From Hydrogenophaga sp. (GTDB taxonomy: Bacteria; Pseudomonadota; Gammaproteobacteria; Burkholderiales; Burkholderiaceae_C), in NCBI RefSeq assembly GCF_011772445.1, contig NZ_WVZN01000013.1, positions 107,064 to 171,063 of the forward strand: a stretch of 64,000 bases of DNA, written 5' to 3'. The notes beneath the pieces were generated by a model. The model made no database searches. It saw only the letters and a list, made by a program, of their open reading frames with translations, and had not been told where the DNA came from. Both the position numbers and the translations under genes were made by a program. Positions 10,595 through 19,958 of this stretch are shown one piece after another; position 1 is the stretch's first letter, and the number at the start of each line of letters is the position of its first letter.

Positions 10595-11272
10595 ATGAGC
10601 GACACCACCGCCCGCCGCCCCCGCCGCGCCGCCACCACCGATGGCGGCATGGCCAAGCCCCAGCCCAAGGGCCAGCAGACCAAGGCCGCCATCGTCGACG
10701 CCGCTTTGGGCCTGGCCACGCAGATCGGACTCGAAGGCCTGTCCATCGGCGCGCTCGCCGAGGTCATGCAGATGAGCAAGTCCGGCGTGTTCGCGCACTT
10801 CGGCTCGCGCGAGGAGCTGCAGATCTCGGTGGTGCGCGAGTACCACACGCGCTTCGAGGACGAGGTCTTCTACCCCGCCATGGACGCCCCGCGCGGTCTG
10901 CCGCGCCTGCGTGCCCTGTTCGACAACTGGATGAAGCGCACCTCGGTCGAGATCGACTCGGGTTGCATCTACATCAGCGGCGCGGTCGAGTTCGACGACC
11001 GCCCCGGCCCCGTGCGCGACGCGCTGGCCAGCTCGGTGAGCACCTGGCAGGACGCGCTGCGCCGGTCGATCGAGCTCGCCATCGAGGAGGGCCACCTGTC
11101 GGCCGACACGGACGCGTCACAGGTCGCCTTCGAAATCCACGGATTGATTCTTGCCCTGCACTACGAGGCGCGCTTCCTGCGCAGCCCCGGCTGCATCGAC
11201 CGCGCGTGGCGCGGCTTCGGCGCCATCCTCGAACGCAATGGCGCGCGCCTGCCCGCCGGCCGCAAGAGCTGA
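10595..11272 (+). CDS. TetR/AcrR-family transcriptional regulator
   Basis: HTH: TKAAIVDAALGLATQIGLEGLSIGALAEVMQMSKSGVFAHFGSREELQ. Confidence 0.92.
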   Translation: MSDTTARRPRRAATTDGGMAKPQPKGQQTKAAIVDAALGLATQIGLEGLSIGALAEVMQMSKSGVFAHFGSREELQISVVREYHTRFEDEVFYPAMDAPRGLPRLRALFDNWMKRTSVEIDSGCIYISGAVEFDDRPGPVRDALASSVSTWQDALRRSIELAIEEGHLSADTDASQVAFEIHGLILALHYEARFLRSPGCIDRAWRGFGAILERNGARLPAGRKS

Positions 11273-11316
11273 CTTTTCTTTTCTTCACTTCGACGAAACC
11301 ACAGGAGAACCCACCC

Positions 11317-13113
11317 ATGCCCGTCTACACCCCGCCGCTGCGCGACATGCAGTTCGTGATGCACGAGGTCTTCAATGTCGTCGACGAACTCAAGGCCTGC
11401 CCCAATCACGCCGACATCGACGCCGACACCATCAACGCCGTGCTGGAAGAGGGCGGCAAGTTCGCGGCCGAGGTGACCTTTCCGCTCAACATCAGTGGCG
11501 ACGAAGAAGGCTGCACGCTCGACAAGGCCACGCACGAGGTGAAAGCGCCGAAGGGTTTCAAGGAAGCCTACGCGCAGTACGTGCAAGGCGGCTGGCCCGC
11601 GCTCTCGTGCGACCCCGAGTTCGGTGGCCAGGGCCTGCCCCTGATCGTGAACCAGTGCCTCTACGAGATGCTCAACAGCGCCAACCAGGCCTGGACCATG
11701 TACCCCGGCCTGTCGCACGGCGCCTACGAATGCCTGCACGCGCACGGCTCGCCCGAGCAGAAGAAGCTCTACCTGCCCAAGCTCACCAGCGGCGAGTGGA
11801 CCGGCACCATGTGCCTGACCGAACCCCACTGCGGCACCGACCTGGGCCTGCTGCGCACCAAGGCCGAACCCCAGGCCGACGGCACCTACAAGCTCACCGG
11901 CCAGAAGATCTTCATCAGCGCGGGTGAGCACGACCTGGCCGAGAACATCCTGCACCTGGTGCTCGCGCGCCTGCCCGACGCGCCCGTGGGCAGCAAGGGC
12001 ATCAGCCTGTTCCTGGTGCCCAAGTACCAGGTGAAGGCCGATGGCAGCATCGGCGCGCGCAACGGCATCCACTGCGGCGGCCTCGAACACAAGATGGGCA
12101 TCCACGGCAACGCCACCGCGCAGATGGTGCTCGACGGTGCCGTGGGCACCCTGGTGGGCGAGCCCAACAAGGGCCTGCCCGCCATGTTCGTGATGATGAA
12201 CGCCGCCCGCCTGGGCGTGGGCAACCAGAGCCTGGGCCTGACGGAAGTGGCTTATCAGAACGCGCTCGTCTACGCCAAGGACCGCATCCAGATGCGCAGC
12301 CTGTCGGGCGTGAAGGCCAAGGACAAGCCGGCCGACCCCATCATCGTGCACCCCGACGTGCGCAAGATGCTGCTCACCGCCAAGGCCTACGCTGAAGGCG
12401 GCCGCGCGCTGCTGATGTTCTGCACGCTGCTGCTCGAGAAGGAACTGCACCACCCCGACGAGAAGGTGCGCAAGGACTGCGCCGACCTCGCTGCGCTGCT
12501 GACGCCCATTGCCAAGGCCTTCCTGACCGACAACGGCTTCGAGGCCACCAACCACTGCATGCAGGTGTTCGGCGGCCACGGCTACATCAAGGAATGGGGC
12601 ATGGAGCAGTACGTGCGCGATGCCCGCATCAACATGATCTACGAGGGCACCAACACGGTCCAGAGCCTGGACCTGCTGGGCCGCAAGGTGCTGGGCAACA
12701 ACGGCGCCACGCTCAAGAAGTTCGGCAAGCTCGTGGCCGCGCTGGTGGAAGAAGAGGGCGTGAACGAGAAGATGGCCGAGTTCATCAACCCCCTGGGCTA
12801 CCTGGGCGAGCAGATGACCAAGTTCACCACCGAGATCGGCTTCAAGGGCCTGCAGAACCCCGACGAGGTGGGCGCGGCCGCCGTGCCTTACCTGCGCGTG
12901 GCCGGCCATCTGGTGTTTGCCTACTTCTTCGCGCGCATGGCCCAGGCCGCGCAGCGCGCCATCGACGGTGGCAGCACCGACCCGTTCTACACCGCCAAGC
13001 TGCAGACCGCGCGCTTCTACTTCGCCAAGCTGTTCCCCGAGACGGCCACGCTCATGCGTCTGGCGCGCTCGGGCAGCAAGGTGCTGATGGACACCGACGC
13101 AGCTTTGGCATGA
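11317..13113 (+). CDS. Acyl-CoA dehydrogenase (DmdC/FadE-like, C-terminal extended)
   Basis: MPVYTPPLRDMQFVMHEVF..MCLTEPHCGTDLGLLRTKAE..GGHGYIKEWGMEQYVRDARINMIYEGTNTVQ. Confidence 0.95.
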   Translation: MPVYTPPLRDMQFVMHEVFNVVDELKACPNHADIDADTINAVLEEGGKFAAEVTFPLNISGDEEGCTLDKATHEVKAPKGFKEAYAQYVQGGWPALSCDPEFGGQGLPLIVNQCLYEMLNSANQAWTMYPGLSHGAYECLHAHGSPEQKKLYLPKLTSGEWTGTMCLTEPHCGTDLGLLRTKAEPQADGTYKLTGQKIFISAGEHDLAENILHLVLARLPDAPVGSKGISLFLVPKYQVKADGSIGARNGIHCGGLEHKMGIHGNATAQMVLDGAVGTLVGEPNKGLPAMFVMMNAARLGVGNQSLGLTEVAYQNALVYAKDRIQMRSLSGVKAKDKPADPIIVHPDVRKMLLTAKAYAEGGRALLMFCTLLLEKELHHPDEKVRKDCADLAALLTPIAKAFLTDNGFEATNHCMQVFGGHGYIKEWGMEQYVRDARINMIYEGTNTVQSLDLLGRKVLGNNGATLKKFGKLVAALVEEEGVNEKMAEFINPLGYLGEQMTKFTTEIGFKGLQNPDEVGAAAVPYLRVAGHLVFAYFFARMAQAAQRAIDGGSTDPFYTAKLQTARFYFAKLFPETATLMRLARSGSKVLMDTDAALA

Positions 13114-13224
13114 CCCCCTGCGCCGCTTCGCGTCTTCCCCCTGAAGGGGGACAACACCTGAGGCCCGGCAAAGCCGGTTCCTCGGTGTTCCGCGACAACT
13201 TCCCTTCACTCTAAGGAGACAGTC

Positions 13225-13659
13225 ATGAAGATGCATGTGTTTGCTCTTGCCGTGTCCCTCGCCGGCCCGGCCCACGCCCAGATGACGCCCACGGGCCTGT
13301 GGAAGACCATCGACGACGACTCGAAGAAGGAGAAGTCGCTGGTGCGCATCACCGAGAGCAACGGCGTCTTCAGCGGCCGCATCGAGAAGCTGCTCGACCC
13401 CGCCACCGACCAGAAAGCGGTGTGCGACAAGTGCAGTGACGACCGCAAGGACAAGCCCATTCTTGGCCTGGAGATCCTGCGTGGCATCCGCCAGGGCGAG
13501 AACGACAAGGCCGTGTACGAGGGCGGCACCATCGTCGACCCGAACAACGGCAAGAGCTACCGCGCGCGCCTCAAGCCGGTGAACGGCGGGGCGCAACTCG
13601 AAATGCGTGGCTACCTCGGCCCCTTCTTCCGAACGCAAGTCTGGCACCGCGTCGAGTGA
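13225..13659 (+). CDS. DUF2147-family secreted protein
   Basis: Short signal peptide, then GLWKTIDDDSKKEKSLVRITESNGVFSGRIEKLL..ILGLEILRG..GGTIVDPNNGKSYRARLKP. Confidence 0.85.
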   Translation: MKMHVFALAVSLAGPAHAQMTPTGLWKTIDDDSKKEKSLVRITESNGVFSGRIEKLLDPATDQKAVCDKCSDDRKDKPILGLEILRGIRQGENDKAVYEGGTIVDPNNGKSYRARLKPVNGGAQLEMRGYLGPFFRTQVWHRVE

Positions 13660-13685
13660 CACCGCCAGCCATTCACGGAAACCAC

Positions 13686-16085
13686 ATGAACCGATTCAAC
13701 GTCAGAAAAGTCGCCGTGCTCGGCGCGGGCGTGATGGGCGCGCAGATCGCGGCCCACCTCGTCAACGTCAAGGTGCCCGTTGTCCTCTTCGACCTGCCTG
13801 CCAAGGAAGGCCCGAAGAACGGCATCGTCACCAAGGCCATCGAGAACCTGAAGAAGCTCAAGCCCTCGCCGATCGGCGTGGCCGCCGACGCCGACCTCAT
13901 CGTCGCCGCCAATTACGAAGAGCACATGGCCCTGCTGGGCGGGTGCGACCTCGTGATCGAGGCCATCGCCGAGCGCATGGACTGGAAGCTGGACCTGTAC
14001 CAGAAGATCGCGCCCCACCTGGCCGCGCACGCCATCGTCGCATCCAACACCTCGGGCCTGTCGATCACGAAACTGAGCGAGGCCTTGCCCGAGGCCATCA
14101 AGCCGCGCTTCTGCGGCATCCACTTCTTCAACCCGCCGCGCTACATGACGCTGGTGGAGCTGATCGCCACGCCCACCACGCAGCCCGAGATCCTGGACCA
14201 GCTCGAGACCTTCGTCACCAGCGGCCTGGGCAAGGGTGTGGTGCGCGCCAAAGACACGCCGAACTTCATCGCCAACCGCATCGGCATCGCCGGCATGCTG
14301 GCCACCATGAAGGAGGTGGAGAACTTCGGCCTCACGTTCGACGTGGTGGACGACCTCACCGGCAAGCGCCTGGGCCGCGCCAGCAGCGGCACCTTCCGCA
14401 CCGCCGACGTGGTGGGCCTGGACACCATGGCCCACGTCATCAAGACGCTGCAGGACAACCTGAGCGCCGAAACCGACCCGTTCTACGCCAGCTTCGGCAC
14501 GCCGCCCGTGCTGAAGGCGCTGCTGGAGAAGGGCCACCTGGGCCAGAAGGCCAAGGCCGGCTTCTTCAAGAAGGTGGGCCGCGACATCCTGCGCTTCGAC
14601 CTGGAGAGCGGCGAGTACGTGCCCTCCGGCGAGAAGGCGGACGAGGTCTATGGCCGCATGCTCAAGAAGCCCGCGGGCGAGCGCCTGAAGCTGCTGAGAA
14701 ACAGCACCGGCCCGCAAGGCCAGTTCCTCTGGGCCATCCTGCGCAACAGCTTCCACTACGCAGCCGTGCACCTGGCCTCCATCGCCGACACCGCGCGCGA
14801 CGTGGACCTGGCCATGCGCTGGGGCTTCGGCATGAAGCAGGGCCCCTTCGAGCTGTGGCAGGAAGCCGGCTGGCTCGAGGTGGCGAAGATGGTCCAGGAG
14901 GACATCGACGCGGGCAAGGCACTGTCCAAGGCGCCCTTGCCCGACTGGGTGTTCAAGGGCCCGGTGGCCGAGGCCGGCGGCGTGCACACCGCGCAGGGCT
15001 CGTGGAACCCGGGCAAGGGCGTGTTCGAGCCGCGCCGTGAACTGCCCGTGTACCAGCGCCAGCCTTTCCCCGAGCTGCTGCTCGGCGAAGCCGGCCCGCG
15101 CTTCGCCGACGCGGGCACCACCATCGAAGAGACCGACGCGGTCCGCCTCTGGACACTGGACAACGAGGTCCTGATCGCCAGCATCAAGACCAAGATGCAC
15201 GCCATCAGCCCCGAGGTCTGCGAGGGCCTGATGCAGGCCGTGGAACTGGCCGAGGCGCAGTACCAGGGCCTGGTGGTCTGGTCGGGCGACGAGCCCTTCA
15301 GCGTGGGCGCCGACCTGCAGGCCATGCTGCCCGCCTTCCTGGCCGTGGGCGTGGCCGCCATCGAAGACGCCGAAGGCTTCATGCAGCAGACCATGCTGCG
15401 CCTGCGCTACGCCAACGTGCCGGTGGTCTCCGCCATCCGCGGCATGGCGCTGGGCGGCGGCTGCGAGCTGGCCGTCTACAGCGGCAAGCGCGTGGCGCAC
15501 ATGGAAAGCTACATCGGCCTGGTGGAAGTGGGCGTGGGCCTGATCCCCGGCGCCGGCGGCCTCACCTACATCGCGCGCCGCGCGGCCGAGAACGCCCAGG
15601 CGTCCACAGGCAAGGACCTGCTGCCCTTCCTCACCGAAGGCTTCACCGCCGCGGCGATGGCCAAGGTCGGCACCAGCGCGATCGAGTCGCGCAGCATCGG
15701 CTACCTGCTCGAGTCCGACCTCATCGTGCCGCACAAGGACGAGCTGCTGTTCGTCGCGCTCAACGAAGCGAAGGCCATGTTCCGCGCCGGCTATCGCGCG
15801 CCGCACAAGCGCCTGTTCCCCGTGGCCGGCCGCGACGGAAAGGCCACGATCATGGGCCAGCTCGTGAACATGCGCGACGGCGGCTTCATCAGCCAGCACG
15901 ACTTCCACATCGCCAGCCTGATCGCCAACGTGGTCACCGGCGGCGACGTGGACCCCGGCACGCTGGTGAGCGAGGAATACCTCATGACGCTGGAGCGCCA
16001 GGCCTTCTGTGCGCTCATCACGAACCCCAAGACGCAGGAGCGCATCCTGGGCATGCTCAACACCGGCAAGCCCGTGCGCAACTGA
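13686..16085 (+). CDS. 3-hydroxyacyl-CoA dehydrogenase / enoyl-CoA hydratase (FadB/FadN-like)
   Basis: VAVLGAGVMGAQIAAHL Rossmann, HFFNPPRYMTLVEL, FIANRIG, and C-terminal crotonase MALGGGCELAVYS. Confidence 0.95.
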   Translation: MNRFNVRKVAVLGAGVMGAQIAAHLVNVKVPVVLFDLPAKEGPKNGIVTKAIENLKKLKPSPIGVAADADLIVAANYEEHMALLGGCDLVIEAIAERMDWKLDLYQKIAPHLAAHAIVASNTSGLSITKLSEALPEAIKPRFCGIHFFNPPRYMTLVELIATPTTQPEILDQLETFVTSGLGKGVVRAKDTPNFIANRIGIAGMLATMKEVENFGLTFDVVDDLTGKRLGRASSGTFRTADVVGLDTMAHVIKTLQDNLSAETDPFYASFGTPPVLKALLEKGHLGQKAKAGFFKKVGRDILRFDLESGEYVPSGEKADEVYGRMLKKPAGERLKLLRNSTGPQGQFLWAILRNSFHYAAVHLASIADTARDVDLAMRWGFGMKQGPFELWQEAGWLEVAKMVQEDIDAGKALSKAPLPDWVFKGPVAEAGGVHTAQGSWNPGKGVFEPRRELPVYQRQPFPELLLGEAGPRFADAGTTIEETDAVRLWTLDNEVLIASIKTKMHAISPEVCEGLMQAVELAEAQYQGLVVWSGDEPFSVGADLQAMLPAFLAVGVAAIEDAEGFMQQTMLRLRYANVPVVSAIRGMALGGGCELAVYSGKRVAHMESYIGLVEVGVGLIPGAGGLTYIARRAAENAQASTGKDLLPFLTEGFTAAAMAKVGTSAIESRSIGYLLESDLIVPHKDELLFVALNEAKAMFRAGYRAPHKRLFPVAGRDGKATIMGQLVNMRDGGFISQHDFHIASLIANVVTGGDVDPGTLVSEEYLMTLERQAFCALITNPKTQERILGMLNTGKPVRN

Positions 16086-16096
16086 GGAGCCACGAC

Positions 16097-17305
16097 ATGA
16101 GCAAACAAGTTCAAGACGCCTACATCGTCGCCGCCACGCGCACGCCCATCGGCCGTTCGCACAAGGGCTCGTTCAAGCACCTGCGGCCCGACGACATGCT
16201 CGCCATCGCGCTGCGCTCGGCGCTCGCGCAGGCGCCCGGGCTGGACCCGAAGGCCATCGAAGACATCATCTGCGGCTGCGCCATCCCCGAGGCCCAGCAG
16301 GGCCTGAACGTGGCGCGCATCGGCGCGATCCTCGCGGGCCTGCCCAACAGCGTGGGCGGCATCACGGTCAATCGCTTCTGCGCCTCGGGCCTGTCGGCCG
16401 TGGCCATGGCGGCCGACCGCATCCGCGTGGGCGAGGCCGATGTGATGATCGCCGCCGGCACCGAGAGCATGAGCATGGTGCCCATGATGGGCAACTCGCC
16501 CAGCCTGTCGCCCGCCATCTTCGCCAACACGCAGGACGTGGAGCAGTACGGCATCGCCTACGGCATGGGCCTCACGGCCGAGAAGGTGGCGCAGCAGTGG
16601 AAAGTCTCGCGCGAGGCGCAGGATCAATTCGCGCTGCAGTCGCACCAGCGCGCGCTGATCGCGATGAAGAACGGCGAGTTCGCCAATGAGATCACGCCGG
16701 TGGAAGTGACCGAGCGTGAGGTGAACCTGGAATCGGCCGAGGTGAGCAAGCGCACGCGCACCGTGAGCCTGGACGAAGGCGCGCGCCCCGACACCAGCCT
16801 GGAAGGCCTGGCCAGGCTGCGCACCGTGTTCGCCGCGCGCGGCTCGGTCACGGCGGGCAACAGCTCGCAGACCAGCGACGGCGCGGGCGCGCTGATCCTG
16901 GCGAGCGAGGCGGCGGTCAAGCGCTTCGGCCTCAAGCCGCTGGCGCGCTTCGTGAGCTACGCCAGCCGCGGCGTGCCGCCGCACATCATGGGCATCGGCC
17001 CGGTGGAGGCGATCCCCGCCGCGCTGCGCTACGCCGGCCTGAAGCAGGACGACATGGACTGGATCGAGCTCAACGAGGCCTTCGCGGCCCAATCGCTCGC
17101 GGTCATCAACACCCTGGGGCTGGACCCGGCCAAGGTCAATCCCATGGGCGGTGCCATTGCCTTGGGCCACCCCCTTGGCGCCACCGGCGCGATCCGCTCG
17201 GCCACCGTGGTGCACGCGCTGCAGCGGCACCAGAAGAAGTTCGGCATGGTGACCATGTGCGTGGGCATGGGCCAGGGCGCAGCGGGGATCTTCGAGCGCG
17301 TGTGA
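16097..17305 (+). CDS. Acetyl-CoA C-acyltransferase (thiolase)
   Basis: VNRFCASGLSAVAMA, NSSQTSDGAGALIL, GGAIALGHPLGATGAI, MCVGMGQGAAGIFE. Confidence 0.96.
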   Translation: MSKQVQDAYIVAATRTPIGRSHKGSFKHLRPDDMLAIALRSALAQAPGLDPKAIEDIICGCAIPEAQQGLNVARIGAILAGLPNSVGGITVNRFCASGLSAVAMAADRIRVGEADVMIAAGTESMSMVPMMGNSPSLSPAIFANTQDVEQYGIAYGMGLTAEKVAQQWKVSREAQDQFALQSHQRALIAMKNGEFANEITPVEVTEREVNLESAEVSKRTRTVSLDEGARPDTSLEGLARLRTVFAARGSVTAGNSSQTSDGAGALILASEAAVKRFGLKPLARFVSYASRGVPPHIMGIGPVEAIPAALRYAGLKQDDMDWIELNEAFAAQSLAVINTLGLDPAKVNPMGGAIALGHPLGATGAIRSATVVHALQRHQKKFGMVTMCVGMGQGAAGIFERV

Positions 17306-17323
17306 TTCCAATGGCATCCAAAG

Positions 17324-17350
17324 AAGGCGCCCAAGGGGCGCCCTTTTTTT
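17324..17350 (+). terminator. Rho-independent terminator after the beta-oxidation cluster
   Basis: GGCGCCC-AAG-GGGCGCC followed by CTTTTTTT. Confidence 0.88.
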
Positions 17351-17444
17351 GGGAGCGTGCGATACCCCCAAGGTGCCCAGGATGGGCGAGCAGATAGGAT
17401 GTCGACCCGGCAATCGGTGTATCCTATGAAATACATCCGCTGCT

Positions 17445-17735
17445 ATGCTTGAGGTTCGCCAGACCAGCGTCTACGCCAAGTGGTTTGCCGGCCTTCGTGA
17501 TCGACAAGCCAGAGCGCGCATCGATATCCGCATTCGGCGCTTGTCCCTGGGCAACGCGGGAGACGTGAAAGCCGTGGGCGATGGCATCTCTGACCTGCGG
17601 ATCGACCACGGGCCCGGCTATCGCGTGTACTTTTTGCAGAGGGGAGCGACATTCGTCCTCCTCCTGGCGGGCGGCGACAAGTCCACCCAGGTCCGCGATG
17701 TTCGTGAAGCCAAGGCGCTGGCGCGCCAGCTATAG
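17445..17735 (+). CDS. Type II toxin, RelE/ParE superfamily (HigB/Gp49-like)
   Basis: VYAKWFAGLRDRQARARIDIRIRRLSLGNAGDVKAVGDGISDLRIDHGPGYRVYFLQRG. Confidence 0.9.
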   Translation: MLEVRQTSVYAKWFAGLRDRQARARIDIRIRRLSLGNAGDVKAVGDGISDLRIDHGPGYRVYFLQRGATFVLLLAGGDKSTQVRDVREAKALARQL

Positions 17736-17744
17736 GAGTCAAGC

Positions 17745-18050
17745 ATGAGCAAACCCATCACCAACCCCTGGGACCCTGCCGAGCACTTCAGCAGTGAGGA
17801 AGACATGGTCGCCTACCTGGAGGTCGCGTTGGCCGACGGCGACCCGGCGCTCATTGCCGCTGTGTTGGGCGACATCGCGCGCGCCAAGGGCATGACCCAG
17901 GTCGCCCGCGAAACGGGTCTGGGCAGGGAGAGCCTCTACAAGGCGCTGTCGCCAGAAGGCAATCCGGCGTTCGCCACCATCATGAAGGTGATTTCGGCGC
18001 TGGGTTTGCAGCTTCACGCATCGGCGGCCGGAGCAAAGGCCGCGGCCTGA
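17745..18050 (+). CDS. Cognate HTH antitoxin (HigA / addiction-module antidote family)
   Basis: YLEVALADGDPALIAAVLGDIARAKGMTQVARETGLGRESLYKALSPEGNPAFATIMKVISALGLQL, 9 bp downstream of the toxin gene. Confidence 0.9.
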   Translation: MSKPITNPWDPAEHFSSEEDMVAYLEVALADGDPALIAAVLGDIARAKGMTQVARETGLGRESLYKALSPEGNPAFATIMKVISALGLQLHASAAGAKAAA

Positions 18051-18063
18051 GGCATCCGCAAGC

Positions 18064-19044
18064 TCAGAGCGGCTTCTTGATCAGGTTCGCGATCTCGCCC
18101 ACCACCCCGCGGCGGAACGCCAGCACGCAGATCACGAAGATCACGCCCTGCACCACCGTGACCCAGGCGCCGAGTTGCGCCAGGTAGTTCTGCATCGACA
18201 CGATGATGGCCGCGCCCACCACAGGCCCGAACAGGGTGCCCATGCCGCCCAGCAAGGTCATCAGCACGACCTCGCCCGACATGCTCCAGTGCACGTCGGT
18301 GAGCGAGGCGAGCTGGAACACGATGGCCTTGGTGGCGCCGGCCGCGCCGGCCAGGCCGGCCGAGAGCACGAAGGCCAGGTGCTTGTAGCGGTCGGTGTCG
18401 TAGCCGAGGGAGGTGGCGCGCGCCTCGTTCTCGCGGATGGCCTGCAGCACCTGGCCGAAGGGCGAGTGCACCACGCGCCAGATGAGCAGGAAGCCGGCGA
18501 AGAAGATCACGAACACCACCGCGTACATCGCCAGGGGCTGGCTCAGGTCGATCAGACCGAAGAGATGGCCGCGCGGCACCGCCTGGATGCCGTCCTCGCC
18601 GCCGGTGAACTTCGCCTGCAGGCTGAAGAAGAACACCATCTGCGCCAGGGCCAGGGTGATCATGGCGAAGTAGATGCCCTGGCGGCGGATGGCCAGGGCA
18701 CCGACCACCACGCCCAGCAGCACCGCGCAGCAGGTGCCGAAGAGGATCGCCAGCTCGGGTGTGAAGCCCCAGACCTTGGCCGCGTGCGCCGACGCGTAGC
18801 CCGCGCCGCCGAGGAACATGGCGTGCCCGAAGGAGAGCAGGCCGCCGAAGCCGATGAGCAGGTTGAAGGCGCAGGCGAACAACGCGAAGCACATCACCTT
18901 CATCAGGAACACCGGGTACACCACGGTGGGCGCGATCAGGAAGAACGCGGCCATGATGGCGAAGGCGATGGCCAGGGACGAGTTGCCGGCGGGGGCCTTG
19001 TGGGCGCTGCCCGCGTGCGCGATGGTGGTGGTCGTGCTGCTCAT
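18064..19044 (-). CDS. Branched-chain amino-acid-type ABC transporter permease (LivM), copy 1
   Basis: [57 protein letters not shown]. Confidence 0.94.
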   Translation of the reverse strand: MSSTTTTIAHAGSAHKAPAGNSSLAIAFAIMAAFFLIAPTVVYPVFLMKVMCFALFACAFNLLIGFGGLLSFGHAMFLGGAGYASAHAAKVWGFTPELAILFGTCCAVLLGVVVGALAIRRQGIYFAMITLALAQMVFFFSLQAKFTGGEDGIQAVPRGHLFGLIDLSQPLAMYAVVFVIFFAGFLLIWRVVHSPFGQVLQAIRENEARATSLGYDTDRYKHLAFVLSAGLAGAAGATKAIVFQLASLTDVHWSMSGEVVLMTLLGGMGTLFGPVVGAAIIVSMQNYLAQLGAWVTVVQGVIFVICVLAFRRGVVGEIANLIKKPL

Positions 19045-19051
19045 CGCGGCT

Positions 19052-19939
19052 TCACTTCTCGGTTCCAAAAAGGCCCGCGGGCCGGATCAGCAGCACGATG
19101 GCCATGATCACGAAGATGACCGTGCTGGACGCTTCGGGGTAGAAGACCTTGGTGAGGCCTTCGATGATGCCCAGGCCGAAGCCGGTGAGGATGGCGCCCA
19201 TGATGGAGCCCATGCCACCGATCACCACCACCGCGAACACCACGATGATGAGGTCCGAGCCCATTTGCGGGCTCACCTGGTAGATGGGGGCGGCCATCAC
19301 GCCGGCCAGCGCGGCGAGGCCGACGCCGAAACCGTAGGTGAGGGTGATCATGCGCGGCACGTTCACACCGAAGCCTTGCACCAGCGTGGGGTTCTCGGTG
19401 GCCGCGCGCAGGTAGGCGCCGAGCTTGGTGCGTTCGATGACGAACCACGTGGACAGGCACACGATGAGCGAGGCCGCCACCACCCAGCCGCGGTAGTTGG
19501 GCAGGAACATGAAGCCCAGGTTCTGCGCGCCCATGAGCTGCGACGGAATGGCGTAGGGCTGGCCAGAGGAGCCGTACTCGTGCCGGAACAGGCCCTGGAT
19601 GATCAGCGCAATGCCGAAGGTGAGCAGCAGGCCGTAGAGGTGGTCCAGCTTGTACAGCCGCTTGAGCATGAGGCGCTCGATCAGCACGCCGGTGATGCCG
19701 ACCACGATGGGCGCGATCAGCAGCGCCCACCAGTAGCCGATGCCCAGCTTGTTGAGCAGCAGCCAGGCCACGAAGGCGCCCATCATGTACTGGGCGCCGT
19801 GCGTGAAGTTGATGATGTTGAGCAGACCGAAGATCACGGCCAGCCCCAGCGAGAGCAGGGCGTAGAACGAGCCGTTGATCAGCCCGATCAGCAACTGCCC
19901 GAACAGGGCCGCGGTGGGAATGCCGAAGATCTCGGTCAT
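19052..19939 (-). CDS. Branched-chain amino-acid-type ABC transporter permease (LivH), copy 1
   Basis: [50 protein letters not shown]. Confidence 0.95.
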   Translation of the reverse strand: MTEIFGIPTAALFGQLLIGLINGSFYALLSLGLAVIFGLLNIINFTHGAQYMMGAFVAWLLLNKLGIGYWWALLIAPIVVGITGVLIERLMLKRLYKLDHLYGLLLTFGIALIIQGLFRHEYGSSGQPYAIPSQLMGAQNLGFMFLPNYRGWVVAASLIVCLSTWFVIERTKLGAYLRAATENPTLVQGFGVNVPRMITLTYGFGVGLAALAGVMAAPIYQVSPQMGSDLIIVVFAVVVIGGMGSIMGAILTGFGLGIIEGLTKVFYPEASSTVIFVIMAIVLLIRPAGLFGTEK

Positions 19940-19958
19940 GCTCTGGACATCCTCTCGC

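Noticed and set aside
11161-15908. Long minus-strand ORFs (833 and 765 aa) across the beta-oxidation genes
   Set aside because: Antisense shadows of acyl-CoA dehydrogenase and FadB-like genes; composition typical of GC3-skew artefacts
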